A stretch of 64,000 bases of DNA from Acidimicrobiaceae bacterium (GTDB lineage: Bacteria; Actinomycetota; Acidimicrobiia; Acidimicrobiales; Poriferisodalaceae), in assembly GCA_002721305.1 (NCBI GenBank), contig PBKA01000006.1, positions 62,001 to 126,000 on the forward strand, read 5' to 3'. A model generated the notes under the pieces. That model was not told the DNA's origin, ran no database searches, and was given only the letters and a program-made list of their open reading frames with translations. The position numbers were made by a program, and so were the translations under genes. This document shows positions 16,423-25,536 of the stretch, one piece after another (position 1 is the first letter of the stretch; each line of letters opens with the position of its first letter).

Positions 16423-17678
16423 GTCGACGTCGCCGATTGATGACGACTCCGTCGTCGACTTCGACAGATCGCACGGAGCAGTCGTCCACTGCTTACAAAT
16501 GGGTGACCGACGCAGATGCTTTCAACCAACTCCTTGTTCAAGCATCGCAGGTCCCTCGGATTGCGCTAGACACAGAATTTCACCGGGAACGCACCTATTG
16601 GCCGAAGCTTGCATTGCTGCAGTTGCGGATCCTGGACGAGATCTTTCTGGTCGACCCCCTTGCGGTCGACATAGCTGCTTTAGGGAACGTTCTAGAAAGC
16701 GACACCACGTTTGTTATGCACGCCGCTGCCCAAGACCTCGAAGTGCTCGACCGGGCATGTGGTACCGCGCCTAAACATCTCTTCGACACGCAGTTAGCAG
16801 CTGGTTTCGTCGGAATGGTAACCCCATCTTTGTCCGCACTGGTTGAGCGGTATATCGGAGTCCGCTTACCAAAGGGTGACCGCTTGACAGACTGGTTTGA
16901 GCGACCACTCAGCAGGAATCAACGTGATTACGCAGCCAATGATGTTAGGTACTTGTTCGATGTGCATGACCGGCTGTTGCGAGATCTCACGCAACTAGGC
17001 AGAACCGAATGGGCAATAGCGGAATGCCGACGCTTGCAAGAACGACTCAAGCCCAATATTTCACCCGAGCTAGCCTGGACTCGGATAAAAGAAGCACGTC
17101 ACCTTCGGGGAAGGGCACGGTGTGTCGCAGCGGTTCTTGCTGAGTGGCGGGAGGTGACCGCGCAGAGCCGTGACATCCCAGTTCGATTTGTGCTCTCGGA
17201 TCTAGCCCTAGTTGGAGTCGCCCAGCGAGAACCTAAATCAATTGACGAATTGAAGTCGATTCGAGGGCTTGACGGTCGCTACCTTAAAGACTCTGCTGGG
17301 CGAGACATCCTCGAAGCGGTCGCTAAAGGACTCAGACTGTCACCTGATCAGATCGCCACGCTGGAGCCCGATGAAGGCCCGCAACTAGACAAAGATCTGA
17401 GGGCGGCCGTGACGTTAGTGTCCGCTTGGATCTCCCAAGTCGCGAAAGAAGAGTCTCTTGACCCCGCGTTACTTGCAACGCGCTCGGATATATCTGACTT
17501 TTTGCGGGGAGCGGAGTCGCCGCGTTTGGCTACTGGGTGGAGGTCAGACCTGGTTGGGGATCGCATCCTCGACTTGGTTGAAGGACGTGCAGCTCTCGCT
17601 TTCGATGCCGCCGGAGGTCTACTGCTAGAGCGGCGAAGAGATGCGAGTTCGGAAAATAAAGAAAAATTCAACCCGTAA
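16419..17678 (+). CDS. rnd: Ribonuclease D family 3'-5' exonuclease
   Basis: This 419-residue protein has a DEDD exonuclease domain and an HRDC domain. Exo I is ALDTEFHRE, Exo II contains MHAAAQDLEVLD, and Exo III is YAANDVRYL. The HRDC-like region is about residues 210-310 (PVRFVLSDLALVGVA, SIRGLDGRYL). RNase D trims tRNA and small RNA 3' ends. The GTG start overlaps the rhodanese stop (GTGA); an ATG seven codons later is also possible. The C-terminal 100 residues after HRDC are helical and conserved in length with actinobacterial homologues. Confidence 0.88.
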   Translation: MSRRRRLMTTPSSTSTDRTEQSSTAYKWVTDADAFNQLLVQASQVPRIALDTEFHRERTYWPKLALLQLRILDEIFLVDPLAVDIAALGNVLESDTTFVMHAAAQDLEVLDRACGTAPKHLFDTQLAAGFVGMVTPSLSALVERYIGVRLPKGDRLTDWFERPLSRNQRDYAANDVRYLFDVHDRLLRDLTQLGRTEWAIAECRRLQERLKPNISPELAWTRIKEARHLRGRARCVAAVLAEWREVTAQSRDIPVRFVLSDLALVGVAQREPKSIDELKSIRGLDGRYLKDSAGRDILEAVAKGLRLSPDQIATLEPDEGPQLDKDLRAAVTLVSAWISQVAKEESLDPALLATRSDISDFLRGAESPRLATGWRSDLVGDRILDLVEGRAALAFDAAGGLLLERRRDASSENKEKFNP

Positions 17679-17795
17679 CCACTCAATTTTTTGCCGTTAA
17701 ATCTGCTAGAAAAGAGGTGGTCGTTGTGCGCTGGTCCACGCGTTGGTCCGTGTGCTTGATCGCGAGCTAGGCGGTTTTGAGACGAGGAGCCATCC

Positions 17796-18026
17796 GTGAA
17801 GAAGGGTCGTCATCGCCGATACGAAGAGGCGCGAAAATTTCAGAGGGAGAACGCGGCGGCGTTCTCCGTAGAGGACTTTGATTTCGATGAACCAGATTTG
17901 TTCTCGAAAGAAGAAGATGACGCGCCCGATGACCAGTACGGTGATCTTGCAGAAAAATACGACGATTATTCTGATTTGGCTGCAAAATACGCCGACTTTG
18001 ATGATGCCGATACCGACGAGAAATGA
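17796..18026 (+). CDS. Small acidic protein of unknown function
   Basis: A 76-residue protein with a basic N-terminus (KKGRHRRYEEARK) and a strongly acidic remainder rich in Asp, Glu and Tyr, including two copies of a DLAxKYxD element. The case for a real gene is the strong GAGGAG (17784-17789) six bases before the GTG start. I do not recognise the family. The charge distribution suggests a disordered protein that could bind nucleic acid or a basic partner; that is inference. It converges with the Cys-rich protein gene, 4 bp apart. Confidence 0.6.
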   Translation: MKKGRHRRYEEARKFQRENAAAFSVEDFDFDEPDLFSKEEDDAPDDQYGDLAEKYDDYSDLAAKYADFDDADTDEK

Positions 18027-18030
18027 CCCG

Positions 18031-18768
18031 CTAGTCGACAGGCCTCCGCACAGTTGGGTGCGGCAGAAGAACAGATTGACTGCGGCGTCGATCTAACTCA
18101 GAGCGAAGCCACCCATAAATAACTGAGCCGCATATCGCGGTGAGTTCAGGTTCCATGTGTTCGTACACCGATTCCTCAGCAACGTGGGCTTGGGCATCAG
18201 AAGTGCACCACCACCAAACATCTGTTTCCTCACCACCCCAGTCCCTGCGTTCCCACTCGCGCACCATCGTGTAGATGTGTCCTGTAACCGTCTCATGATC
18301 TTCCCGACGAATTGGGGCCTGCCAACAAATCTCAGGCTTGGTGGCCATCGGCAGAGACCCAGACTCAATAGCGAGGTGATGAAACGCACAGCCCGCACCG
18401 TTGAGATGCTCCGGCCGATTTTGAAAGATGCACGCCCCATCGACAACTCGGGTGCGCCACCAACCTTCATCGTCTTGCCATAAAGGACCACCCATTTCGT
18501 TCGCAAGCTCTTTGTATTGCCAAAGTTGCGTCGTTAAACGTTCAAGCTGACTTCTAACATGACGGAGGTCGTCATCGTCGGACAGGTAGGCACCATGGGT
18601 GCAGCATCCCAGTTGGGCTTCAGGGGCGGGTTCGGAAGCGACACCAGGGCAGCCATCGCTGTAGATGCACGTCCAGTTGCTCATGAGGAAGGTTGTGTCG
18701 AACAGCCAAGTCCGATGTTCGCTGGGGTCTTCGTAAGACAACCACTCGCGATCCGGATTTGATGCCAT
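18031..18768 (-). CDS. Cys/His-rich uncharacterised protein (possible metal binder)
   Basis: About 245 residues with conserved-looking Cys/His clusters: WTCIYSDGCPG, GCCTHGAYLSDDDD, VVDGACIFQNR, GAGCAFHHLA and EICWQ. The spacing recalls YkgJ/DUF3109-type proteins thought to bind zinc or an iron-sulfur cluster, and I believe close relatives exist in many actinobacteria. The function is unknown. An upstream GTG (18789) would overlap the promoter space of the divergent glcD gene, so the ATG at 18768 is preferred. There is no signal peptide or membrane segment. Confidence 0.68.
   Translation of the reverse strand: MASNPDREWLSYEDPSEHRTWLFDTTFLMSNWTCIYSDGCPGVASEPAPEAQLGCCTHGAYLSDDDDLRHVRSQLERLTTQLWQYKELANEMGGPLWQDDEGWWRTRVVDGACIFQNRPEHLNGAGCAFHHLAIESGSLPMATKPEICWQAPIRREDHETVTGHIYTMVREWERRDWGGEETDVWWWCTSDAQAHVAEESVYEHMEPELTAICGSVIYGWLRSELDRRRSQSVLLPHPTVRRPVD
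18046..18063. terminator. GC-rich hairpin at a convergent gene junction
   Basis: CCGCAC (18046-18051) and GTGCGG (18058-18063) are perfect inverted repeats with a 6-base loop. They lie 20 bases after the stop of the small acidic gene and inside the last codons of the convergent Cys-rich gene. There is no T tract, so a terminator role for the forward transcript is only a possibility. Confidence 0.25.
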
Positions 18769-18808
18769 TAAGGGCTTCGCCACACCCACAGCCTACGATA
18801 CGTTCGTC

Positions 18809-20248
18809 ATGGTGCATAAGTCTGCTGATCAGAACCTTCTTGGTGAACTGCGTTCCGTCTTAGGTGATCGGGCGCGCGACGGGGACTTCGAACTTGGTCT
18901 TTACTCGAAAGACGGCTCGGTTCTTGAAGGCAACCCAATGATCGTTTGTCTTCCGGTCAACACAGAGGAAGTTCAACAGATCGTGAGGATCTGCAGGAAA
19001 CACGACAGGCCTTTCTTAGCGCGAGGCTCTGGGACCGGTTTGGCAGGTGGAGCAGTTCCAGTAGGGGATCCTGTGGTGATAGCCACGGCGAAAATGAACA
19101 AGATTCTCGAGGTTGACCTCCAAAACCGCATCGCTTGGGTTGAACCAGGGGTACTGAACCTAGATTTGAGCAGGGAACTTTCCCCTTTGGGCTTTCACTT
19201 CGCTCCGGATCCCTCCAGTCAGCAAGTGTGTTCAATCGGAGGGAACGTTGCAAACAATAGTGGTGGACCGCACTGTTTAGCCTATGGGGTCACAAGTGCC
19301 CACGTCGTCGCCATAGAGGTAGTACTGCCCGATGGACGAATTGCGGTACTAGGGGATTTGACAGCTGAGACGCCAGGTTACGATTTGCGCGGCATATTTG
19401 TTGGCTCCGAAGGCACCATGGGAGTAGCAACCAAGATCGCTGTTCGGCTGACTGCTAACCCACCCGAGATACGCACACTTCTCTTGGATTTCGCTGATGT
19501 CCGCGATGGCGCAGCCACAGTCTCAGCCATTATCGCTGCTGGATTGATTCCCGCGGCTCTGGAGATGATGGACCAACGGGCAATCGAGATAGTCGAGGCT
19601 TTCGTTAATGCCGGCTACCCGACGGAAGCAGATGCAGTTTTGTTAGTTGAGTTAGATGGTCTGCCCGGGGGAGTGGAACACGGCGTTGAAGTGGTACGCG
19701 CTGTGGCAGCTAGACATCACGTAGGCAGCGTACGCGTCGCCGCAGACGACGCGGAACGAGATCTGCTTTGGAAGGGTCGAAAGAATGCTTTCGGTGCGGT
19801 TGCCCGAATTAAGCCGGACTATTACCTCCACGACACGGTGGTGCCGCGCGGGAAATTGGTCGAAGTGCTGGAGAAGGTCTATCGAATCGCCGATGCACAT
19901 GACTTGATAGCGGTGAATGTTTTCCATGCCGGAGACGGAAATCTGCACCCAATTTTGGCCTACGACAGCAAAGAGAAAGGCGTGCTTGAACGTGTACACG
20001 CAGCAGGCAGGGCAATTATTACCGCATCAATCGAAGCGGGCGGGGTGCTAAGCGGAGAACACGGAATCGGGCTTGAAAAACGTGATTACATGGGCATGTT
20101 GTTCAGCGCTCATGACATGGCGACGCAAGATCTTGTCCGAGAAGCATTCGACCCTGACGGCTTGGCGAACCCCTTGAAGGTTTTGCCATCTGGGTCCCGC
20201 TGCAGTGATTCTTTTGGTCAACATGTACCAGATGGAGCTTGGGTGTGA
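18809..20248 (+). CDS. glcD: Glycolate oxidase subunit GlcD
   Basis: A 479-residue FAD-binding subunit. It has the PCMH-type FAD motifs (RGSGTGLAGGAVP, SIGGNVANNSGGPHC, FVGSEGTMGVAT) and the C-terminal oxidase domain with VFHAGDGNLHP and SGEHGIGLEKRDYM. It is followed by glcE and glcF with overlapping starts, which marks it as the catalytic subunit of a three-part glycolate (2-hydroxyacid) oxidase giving glyoxylate. The electron acceptor is probably the quinone pool through GlcF. The ATG lies 40 bases from the divergent Cys-rich gene, and no strong Shine-Dalgarno sequence is visible. Confidence 0.92.
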   Translation: MVHKSADQNLLGELRSVLGDRARDGDFELGLYSKDGSVLEGNPMIVCLPVNTEEVQQIVRICRKHDRPFLARGSGTGLAGGAVPVGDPVVIATAKMNKILEVDLQNRIAWVEPGVLNLDLSRELSPLGFHFAPDPSSQQVCSIGGNVANNSGGPHCLAYGVTSAHVVAIEVVLPDGRIAVLGDLTAETPGYDLRGIFVGSEGTMGVATKIAVRLTANPPEIRTLLLDFADVRDGAATVSAIIAAGLIPAALEMMDQRAIEIVEAFVNAGYPTEADAVLLVELDGLPGGVEHGVEVVRAVAARHHVGSVRVAADDAERDLLWKGRKNAFGAVARIKPDYYLHDTVVPRGKLVEVLEKVYRIADAHDLIAVNVFHAGDGNLHPILAYDSKEKGVLERVHAAGRAIITASIEAGGVLSGEHGIGLEKRDYMGMLFSAHDMATQDLVREAFDPDGLANPLKVLPSGSRCSDSFGQHVPDGAWV

Positions 20249-21159
20249 CTCAACCGGAGGCTATGCAACAAGAAGTTGACCAATTCGCCAAAGATGTTGG
20301 TGCGAGCGATCCAGTGACTGTGATTGGCGGAAAAACCCACTGGCAGGTTGGAGGATTACCTGAACCGGAAACGCGCGAGGTGAGGGCACCGGCGGGAATT
20401 TGGGCACATGAGCCTGAAGAGATGACCGTACGGTGTGGAGCCGGCACCACGTTGGGGCAATTATCGGAGGAACTGGCGCGGCACGGCCAGATGGTTCCGT
20501 TTGATATGGATGTCAACGCCACGGTTGGTGGGGTACTCGCTGTAGGACGAAGTGGATTTCGTCGTTTGCGGTACGGCCATGTTAGGGATCTGGTGCTTCA
20601 GATACGCCATATCGACCACAGGGGGAAAATTGTTTCCTCTGGAGGGCCGACAGTGAAGAATGTCTCGGGTTATGACCTTTGCCGGCTGTTGGTCGGTTCC
20701 TTAGGAAAATTTGGTTGCATAGCCGAAGTCACCTTGAGATGCCTGCCAATCCCCGAGACGACCCGGTGGTTCACCGGCTCACTTGACCCGTTCGAACTCC
20801 ACGAAAAACTGTACCGACCCTCTTCGATTCTATGGAATGGCCTACAAGTATGGGTGTGTTTAGAGGGGGTCGCTTCCGACGTGGCTGCTCAGGCAGCACC
20901 GTTTAACTTCGAGGAAGTCACCGGCCCGCCGCCTTTCCCAAATGTTGGTCGGCTATCAGTTGAACCTAAAGATCTGGAACGCCATGTCGCATCCTCCAAG
21001 TCGGCATGTTTGGCCGAAATAGGTGTCGGGATCATCCATACGAATGAAGTCGTTCATCCCCCGAGTATTCCTGACGTGAATCTGTCGCTGATGCGAGACC
21101 TCGAAGAACGACTCGATCCAAAAGGTCGTTTGAACCCCGGTCGTCAGGTGTTGAACTGA
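20245..21159 (+). CDS. glcE: Glycolate oxidase subunit GlcE
   Basis: A FAD-binding subunit of about 304 residues with only the N-terminal FAD domain and a shortened C-terminal part, as expected for GlcE. VRCGAGTTLGQLSEEL and the glycine-rich TVGGVLAVGRSG, with GPTVKNVSGYDLCRLLVGS, are characteristic. The terminal DPKGRLNPGR matches the family end. The GTG at 20245 overlaps the glcD stop and has GGAG seven bases upstream; a TTG two codons earlier is less likely. It works with GlcD and GlcF at the membrane. Confidence 0.9.
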   Translation: MTQPEAMQQEVDQFAKDVGASDPVTVIGGKTHWQVGGLPEPETREVRAPAGIWAHEPEEMTVRCGAGTTLGQLSEELARHGQMVPFDMDVNATVGGVLAVGRSGFRRLRYGHVRDLVLQIRHIDHRGKIVSSGGPTVKNVSGYDLCRLLVGSLGKFGCIAEVTLRCLPIPETTRWFTGSLDPFELHEKLYRPSSILWNGLQVWVCLEGVASDVAAQAAPFNFEEVTGPPPFPNVGRLSVEPKDLERHVASSKSACLAEIGVGIIHTNEVVHPPSIPDVNLSLMRDLEERLDPKGRLNPGRQVLN

Positions 21160-22337
21160 TGATGAAACTCCAATTCGATCTTCCCATCTCTTCAGAGGAT
21201 CTTTCGTCGTGCGTTTCTTGTGGTCTGTGTCTTCCACATTGCCCGACGTACAGAGTGACTCAAGAGGAAGGTTCCTCTCCTAGGGGTCGCATAGCCCTGA
21301 TGCAACGGGCTCACCATGAGGGTGTTGTCGATGCAGAATTTGTTCATTTCATCGACAGTTGCATCCAATGTCGGGGCTGTGAAACTGCCTGCCCGGCAGG
21401 AGTTGAATTTGGATCCATGATGGAGACGACACGCGAGGCCTTGACTACGCAGACCCGCTATGTGCCATGGTGGTTACGACTGGGTTACCGGGTTCTAGGC
21501 TCCCAAGGCGCCCTCTTAGCGGCTTCGAAGTTGGCGGCAATATTGCAAAGGCTTTCCCTGATACCTCGAAGCCTTGGTCTTCCGCGCATTCCCTTAATTC
21601 AAAAGCGTCTGATGTCAAGTGGCACCGACGTCTGGCTGTTTACCGGATGTGTCATGGATGCGTGGATGCGCGACACTCATCGAGCGGTTCAGAGGGTGAT
21701 TGAGTCAACAGGAAACGCTGTTGCTTTTCCTGACAAGAGGGCGGTGTGTTGTGGTGCATTGCACGTCCATGCCGGATTAGGGCCTGACGCCCGTCGGCTA
21801 GCGACGAGAACCATTGAAGCCTTTCCGGGCGATAACCCAATTCTTGTGGACTCTGCAGGCTGCGGGGCGCAACTCAAAGAGTATGGGCATCTACTTGGCA
21901 GCGATTCGGCCCGAAAATTCAGCGAAAGAGTATTTGACGTCCATGAATGGTTGGCTCAGCGAATAGAGGATCTTCCCCAGGTGGACCTTACGCCGCCTCG
22001 AATCGCTGTCCAAGATCCTTGTCACTTGCGCCACGCACAACGCGTTCATGAAGCCGTCTACCAGGTGCTAGGCCGCTACGCAGAACCGATCCCCGTTAAC
22101 GATGACGGGCTTTGTTGTGGAGCGGGTGGCGCCTACGCGACATTTCATTCCCAGATGGCTTCCGATGTGCGAGACCGAAAAGTGGACGCGATAGAACGCA
22201 TAGACGCTCAAGAGGTCGCGAGCGCCAATCCGGGTTGTGTGCTGCATTTGCGATCCGCCGGTATCGCAATCAGACATCCCCTAGAGATTGTGGACGCTCT
22301 CATCAGGAAGGGTGAACGAAGTGCAGGAACAGCTTGA
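21159..22337 (+). CDS. glcF: Glycolate oxidase iron-sulfur subunit GlcF
   Basis: A 392-residue iron-sulfur subunit. Two 4Fe-4S ferredoxin motifs, CVSCGLCLPHCP and CIQCRGCETACP, are followed by two cysteine-rich CCG domains (FTGCVMDA...AVCCGALHVHAG and QDPCHLRHAQ...GLCCGAGG). GlcF passes electrons from the GlcD/E flavins to the respiratory chain. The start overlaps the glcE stop (TGATG). No transmembrane helix is seen, so membrane attachment would be peripheral. Confidence 0.92.
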   Translation: MMKLQFDLPISSEDLSSCVSCGLCLPHCPTYRVTQEEGSSPRGRIALMQRAHHEGVVDAEFVHFIDSCIQCRGCETACPAGVEFGSMMETTREALTTQTRYVPWWLRLGYRVLGSQGALLAASKLAAILQRLSLIPRSLGLPRIPLIQKRLMSSGTDVWLFTGCVMDAWMRDTHRAVQRVIESTGNAVAFPDKRAVCCGALHVHAGLGPDARRLATRTIEAFPGDNPILVDSAGCGAQLKEYGHLLGSDSARKFSERVFDVHEWLAQRIEDLPQVDLTPPRIAVQDPCHLRHAQRVHEAVYQVLGRYAEPIPVNDDGLCCGAGGAYATFHSQMASDVRDRKVDAIERIDAQEVASANPGCVLHLRSAGIAIRHPLEIVDALIRKGERSAGTA

Positions 22338-22533
22338 CGATATTCAGGATCGTCTCCTTTGCATAGCCGATGAACTTGCCGACTTAGGAATGTCAGCTAT
22401 CCAATCGGCTATTGATGAGGACGGGGCAAACGCCAAGCGGCCCGAGATAGAAAAGAGATTGACGCGAGCGCGCAGAGCAGTGGATAAGGCCGCTGCGATA
22501 GTCGGTCATCGTCCCGAATCAACCACGCTCTGA
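22312..22533 (+). CDS. Small helical protein downstream of glcF
   Basis: A 73-residue protein predicted mostly helical, with heptad-like stretches (VQEQLDDIQDRLLCIADELADL, broken by GMSAIQSAID, then RLTRARRAVDKAAAIV). It reads like a short coiled coil. AGGAAGG lies just before the GTG at 22312, and the gene overlaps the end of glcF by 26 bases, so it belongs to the glcDEF transcript. I do not recognise a family. A role in GlcDEF assembly is possible only by context. Confidence 0.6.
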   Translation: MNEVQEQLDDIQDRLLCIADELADLGMSAIQSAIDEDGANAKRPEIEKRLTRARRAVDKAAAIVGHRPESTTL

Positions 22534-22571
22534 CCATATTCGCCTCGAGGGTTGACTAGAACGCGCCAAGG

Positions 22572-25031
22572 TTAGATCTGATCGCCAAGGGCGGTCACTG
22601 GTATCAGTTTCTTGTCCGTTGGATTATCGGAGGTCATCGTGACAGAACTCACCACAACCGGACGTCCGTCAGCCTCGTCGTAGGATGTTGTGCGTTGACG
22701 CAGGACACGCCCAAGAGGTTCCGCAATGTCCCGGAAATCGCGTTCAACTAGCCCTTGGCCGTGTTGAGCTCCCGCAGCGCGACTGATGTTTTCGTCCATC
22801 AGTGTTCCACCGAGGTCATTAGCCCCTGCCATCAAGATTTGCTTGGCGCCCTCCGCGCCGATCTTGACCCACGAAACCTGAACGTTGTCGATTAACCCGA
22901 GGTATGCGATTCTTCCGATGCTGTGCATTAGCAGCGTCTCTCGAAAAGTAGGGCCCCGACGGGCCTGTTTTTGCAAATAGATCGGGCTAGCCATGTGGAC
23001 AAATGGCAAGGGGATCCATTCAGTAAATCCTCCCGTTCGCTTTTGCAAGGATCGCGTTTTGACTATGTGGTTTGCCCAATGACGTGGCTGTTCAATGGAA
23101 CCGAACATGATGGTGATGTTCGAATGAAGTCCGACTGAATGGGCGGCCTCATGGCATTCGAGCCACTCGTCAGTGGAGATCTTGTCCGGGCAGAGAATGT
23201 CACGAACTTCGTCGTCCAAAACCTCTGCGGCTGTGCCGGGCAGCGACTTCAATCCGGCTTCCTTGAGGCGCAGAAGATATTCGATGAGTGTTTGATCCAG
23301 TCTTTTCGCTCCCTCAATAACCTCTAAGGCTGTGAAGCCATGGAGGTGCATGTCGGGAACAACATCCTGGATTGCTTTGCAGACATCGATGTAGTAGTCA
23401 CCATCGAAACTCGGGTGGATTCCACCTTGAAGAGTGACCTCGGTTGCTCCGAGCTGAGCGGCCTCAATGACGCGCTCTTGGATGTCCCCGAGCGTAAGCA
23501 TGTAAGGAGTACCCCTAAGGTTTAATGACAGCGGCCCTTTTGAAAAGCCACAAAAACGGCACTTGAACGTGCAGACGTTGGTGTAGTTGATGTTTCGGTT
23601 ATGCACCCAAGTAACCGTGTCTCCCACGGCGTCTCGACGCAGTTGATCGGCGACTTCGGCGACGGCTGTCACTTCAGGACCGCGTGCACCAAAAAGTGTC
23701 ACTATTTCGTCGGCTCCAACCTCCTGGCCGAGCAACACACCGTCGAGTACCTCTTTCACGGCTCCTCTAGCGAAGGATTGGCTTGGTACGAGGGTTATTG
23801 GCGAATAGCTCGCGCCACCTGAGTACCACTGGGTGCTGTTTTCATCGGCGACAAGCACATCGGCGCCAGAGCCAGCATCCCGATTTTCCATGGTCTTCTC
23901 AGGCATTTGTGACCCGGGATCGTCTCGACCTAAACCCTCTGCGTCGCTTCGATCCAACACAGGGAACCGATTCGCAGAGTCCAGCCAACGATTTGGCGCT
24001 AAGGCATATTCCGGATGAATTGTTAACCGCGGAGCGAGAGCGAAACCTCGTGCTTCGGTTACTTCCTGCAAAAGATCGAGGTCTGGCCACGGCCTTTCCG
24101 GATTGACGTGGTCTGCTGTAACCGGTGAAACCCCTCCCCAGTCATCTATGCCGGCATCCAACAGGCCGCCAAAATCGTCAGACAAGTTTGGCGGTGCTTG
24201 GAGGTGAATCTCTGGCGGCAGAAGTATTCGAGCCAAGGCAATCGCTTGGAGGTATTCGTCGGGAGGGCAGGGCGGCTCCTTTTGCATCGCCGTGCCGATT
24301 TTGGGCAAGAAGTTCTGAATGATGACTTCTTGGATATGGCCGAAGGATCTGTGGCTGTCACGGATCGCCAGTAACGAATTGACCCGGTCCTGGATTGTTT
24401 CCCCGATGCCAATTAACAATCCAGTTGTGAAAGGTATTTCCAGTTCCCCTGCGGCTTTAAGAGTAGCTAATCGCCGCTCGGGTTCTTTGTCGGGGCAGCC
24501 TCGATGACAGAGAAGGTCCTCGTTGAGGCTTTCGAGCATCATTCCTTGACTCGGGCTTACCTCGCGAAGCGCTCTGAGTTCTTCTGGGAACAACGCACCA
24601 GCATTGGCGTGCGGCAACAGTCCGGTTTCGTCGCGTACCAGCCGACACATCTCAACGAGGTAGTGGACCGTGCTTTCGAATCCATTTTGTTGTAGCCAAT
24701 CTTGAGCGACTGGATAACGGATCTCTGGACGCTCTCCCAAAGTGAACAACGCTTCGTGGCACCCTTGCGTGGCGCCATGACGTGCTATCTCAAGAACTTC
24801 TTCGGGTTCGAGGTAGGGGTGGTCTAACCGGGCCGGGGGTTGTGCAAATGTGCAGTACCCGCACTTGTCGCGGCACAGCATTGTTAGAGGTATGAACACT
24901 TTCGGGCTGTAGGTCACCCTTGTCCCATGCGCTACATCTCGAATGGACGAGGCAATAGATAGGAGTTCGCCGAGCGGTTGATCTAAAAGCTCGTCCGGAT
25001 TTCCGGGTGTCGTAGATCCCTCGGTCATCAT
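22572..25031 (-). CDS. fbiC: FbiC: fused CofG/CofH F0 synthase for coenzyme F420
   Basis: An 819-residue fusion of two radical-SAM enzymes that together make F0 (7,8-didemethyl-8-hydroxy-5-deazariboflavin) from tyrosine and the flavin precursor. The CofG half carries LCRDKCGYCTF (Cys53, 57 and 60), and the CofH half carries NVCTFKCRFCGFSKGP. The frame runs upstream to 25196, but that part overlaps the HxlR gene. The ATGATG at 25026-25031 overlaps the HxlR stop, so the start is placed there. The host should therefore make F420; the remaining fbi genes are not in the window. Confidence 0.95.
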   Translation of the reverse strand: MMTEGSTTPGNPDELLDQPLGELLSIASSIRDVAHGTRVTYSPKVFIPLTMLCRDKCGYCTFAQPPARLDHPYLEPEEVLEIARHGATQGCHEALFTLGERPEIRYPVAQDWLQQNGFESTVHYLVEMCRLVRDETGLLPHANAGALFPEELRALREVSPSQGMMLESLNEDLLCHRGCPDKEPERRLATLKAAGELEIPFTTGLLIGIGETIQDRVNSLLAIRDSHRSFGHIQEVIIQNFLPKIGTAMQKEPPCPPDEYLQAIALARILLPPEIHLQAPPNLSDDFGGLLDAGIDDWGGVSPVTADHVNPERPWPDLDLLQEVTEARGFALAPRLTIHPEYALAPNRWLDSANRFPVLDRSDAEGLGRDDPGSQMPEKTMENRDAGSGADVLVADENSTQWYSGGASYSPITLVPSQSFARGAVKEVLDGVLLGQEVGADEIVTLFGARGPEVTAVAEVADQLRRDAVGDTVTWVHNRNINYTNVCTFKCRFCGFSKGPLSLNLRGTPYMLTLGDIQERVIEAAQLGATEVTLQGGIHPSFDGDYYIDVCKAIQDVVPDMHLHGFTALEVIEGAKRLDQTLIEYLLRLKEAGLKSLPGTAAEVLDDEVRDILCPDKISTDEWLECHEAAHSVGLHSNITIMFGSIEQPRHWANHIVKTRSLQKRTGGFTEWIPLPFVHMASPIYLQKQARRGPTFRETLLMHSIGRIAYLGLIDNVQVSWVKIGAEGAKQILMAGANDLGGTLMDENISRAAGAQHGQGLVERDFRDIAEPLGRVLRQRTTSYDEADGRPVVVSSVTMTSDNPTDKKLIPVTALGDQI

Positions 25032-25489
25032 CGAAGTACCTCTTGGGCACCAGGACCGGGGCGGCTGCGGATCTGACCGGGGTCCAAAGAGTCGTCGCAC
25101 CTGGGGCAGTGTGTGACTTGGTTCAGTGGTGTTCCGCATTCTGAATGGATGAGCAGGGTGGGTGCGGCGCCGTCGTTGCACCAGCGGTCCCCCCATTTCA
25201 TCAAGGCGACCAAGCTCGGGGAGAGATCTCGCCCCTTTTGGGTCAGCAGGTACTCATGTCTCAGGGGCCGATGTTGGTAGGGAACTTTTTGGACGATGCC
25301 GGAATCAACCAGCTTGTTTAACCTTGAGGCAAGCAGATTCTTTGCTATGCCTAAGTCCTCTTCAAGTTGCCCGAAACGTCGTGCTCCGCGAAAGAGGTTG
25401 CGGATAATGAGCAGCATCCATCGATCGCCGATCACGGCCAATGTTTGCTGAATCGAACATTCGTTTCCCGAAACCCCAAGGCGCTCCAT
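25028..25489 (-). CDS. HxlR-family transcriptional regulator with a C-terminal Cys cluster
   Basis: A 153-residue winged-helix regulator of the HxlR family. The N-terminal ECSIQQTLAVIGDRWMLLIIR has the conserved Cys, and FGQLEEDLGIAKNLLASRLNKL forms the recognition region. The tail adds HSECGTPLNQVTHCPRC, a likely zinc ribbon. HxlR regulators often sense electrophiles or redox state through the N-terminal Cys. Its stop overlaps the fbiC start, so it is co-transcribed and coupled with F420 biosynthesis and probably regulates it or itself. Confidence 0.85.
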   Translation of the reverse strand: MERLGVSGNECSIQQTLAVIGDRWMLLIIRNLFRGARRFGQLEEDLGIAKNLLASRLNKLVDSGIVQKVPYQHRPLRHEYLLTQKGRDLSPSLVALMKWGDRWCNDGAAPTLLIHSECGTPLNQVTHCPRCDDSLDPGQIRSRPGPGAQEVLR

Positions 25490-25536
25490 GAGGCAAAAGC
25501 TAGGCGAGTCGGTTTATTTTTGCAACCGACACCGTC

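Noticed and set aside
17679-17795. A direct repeat TGGTCCACGCG/TGGTCCGTGTG upstream of the small acidic gene
   Set aside because: Only one imperfect pair, too short to separate from chance.
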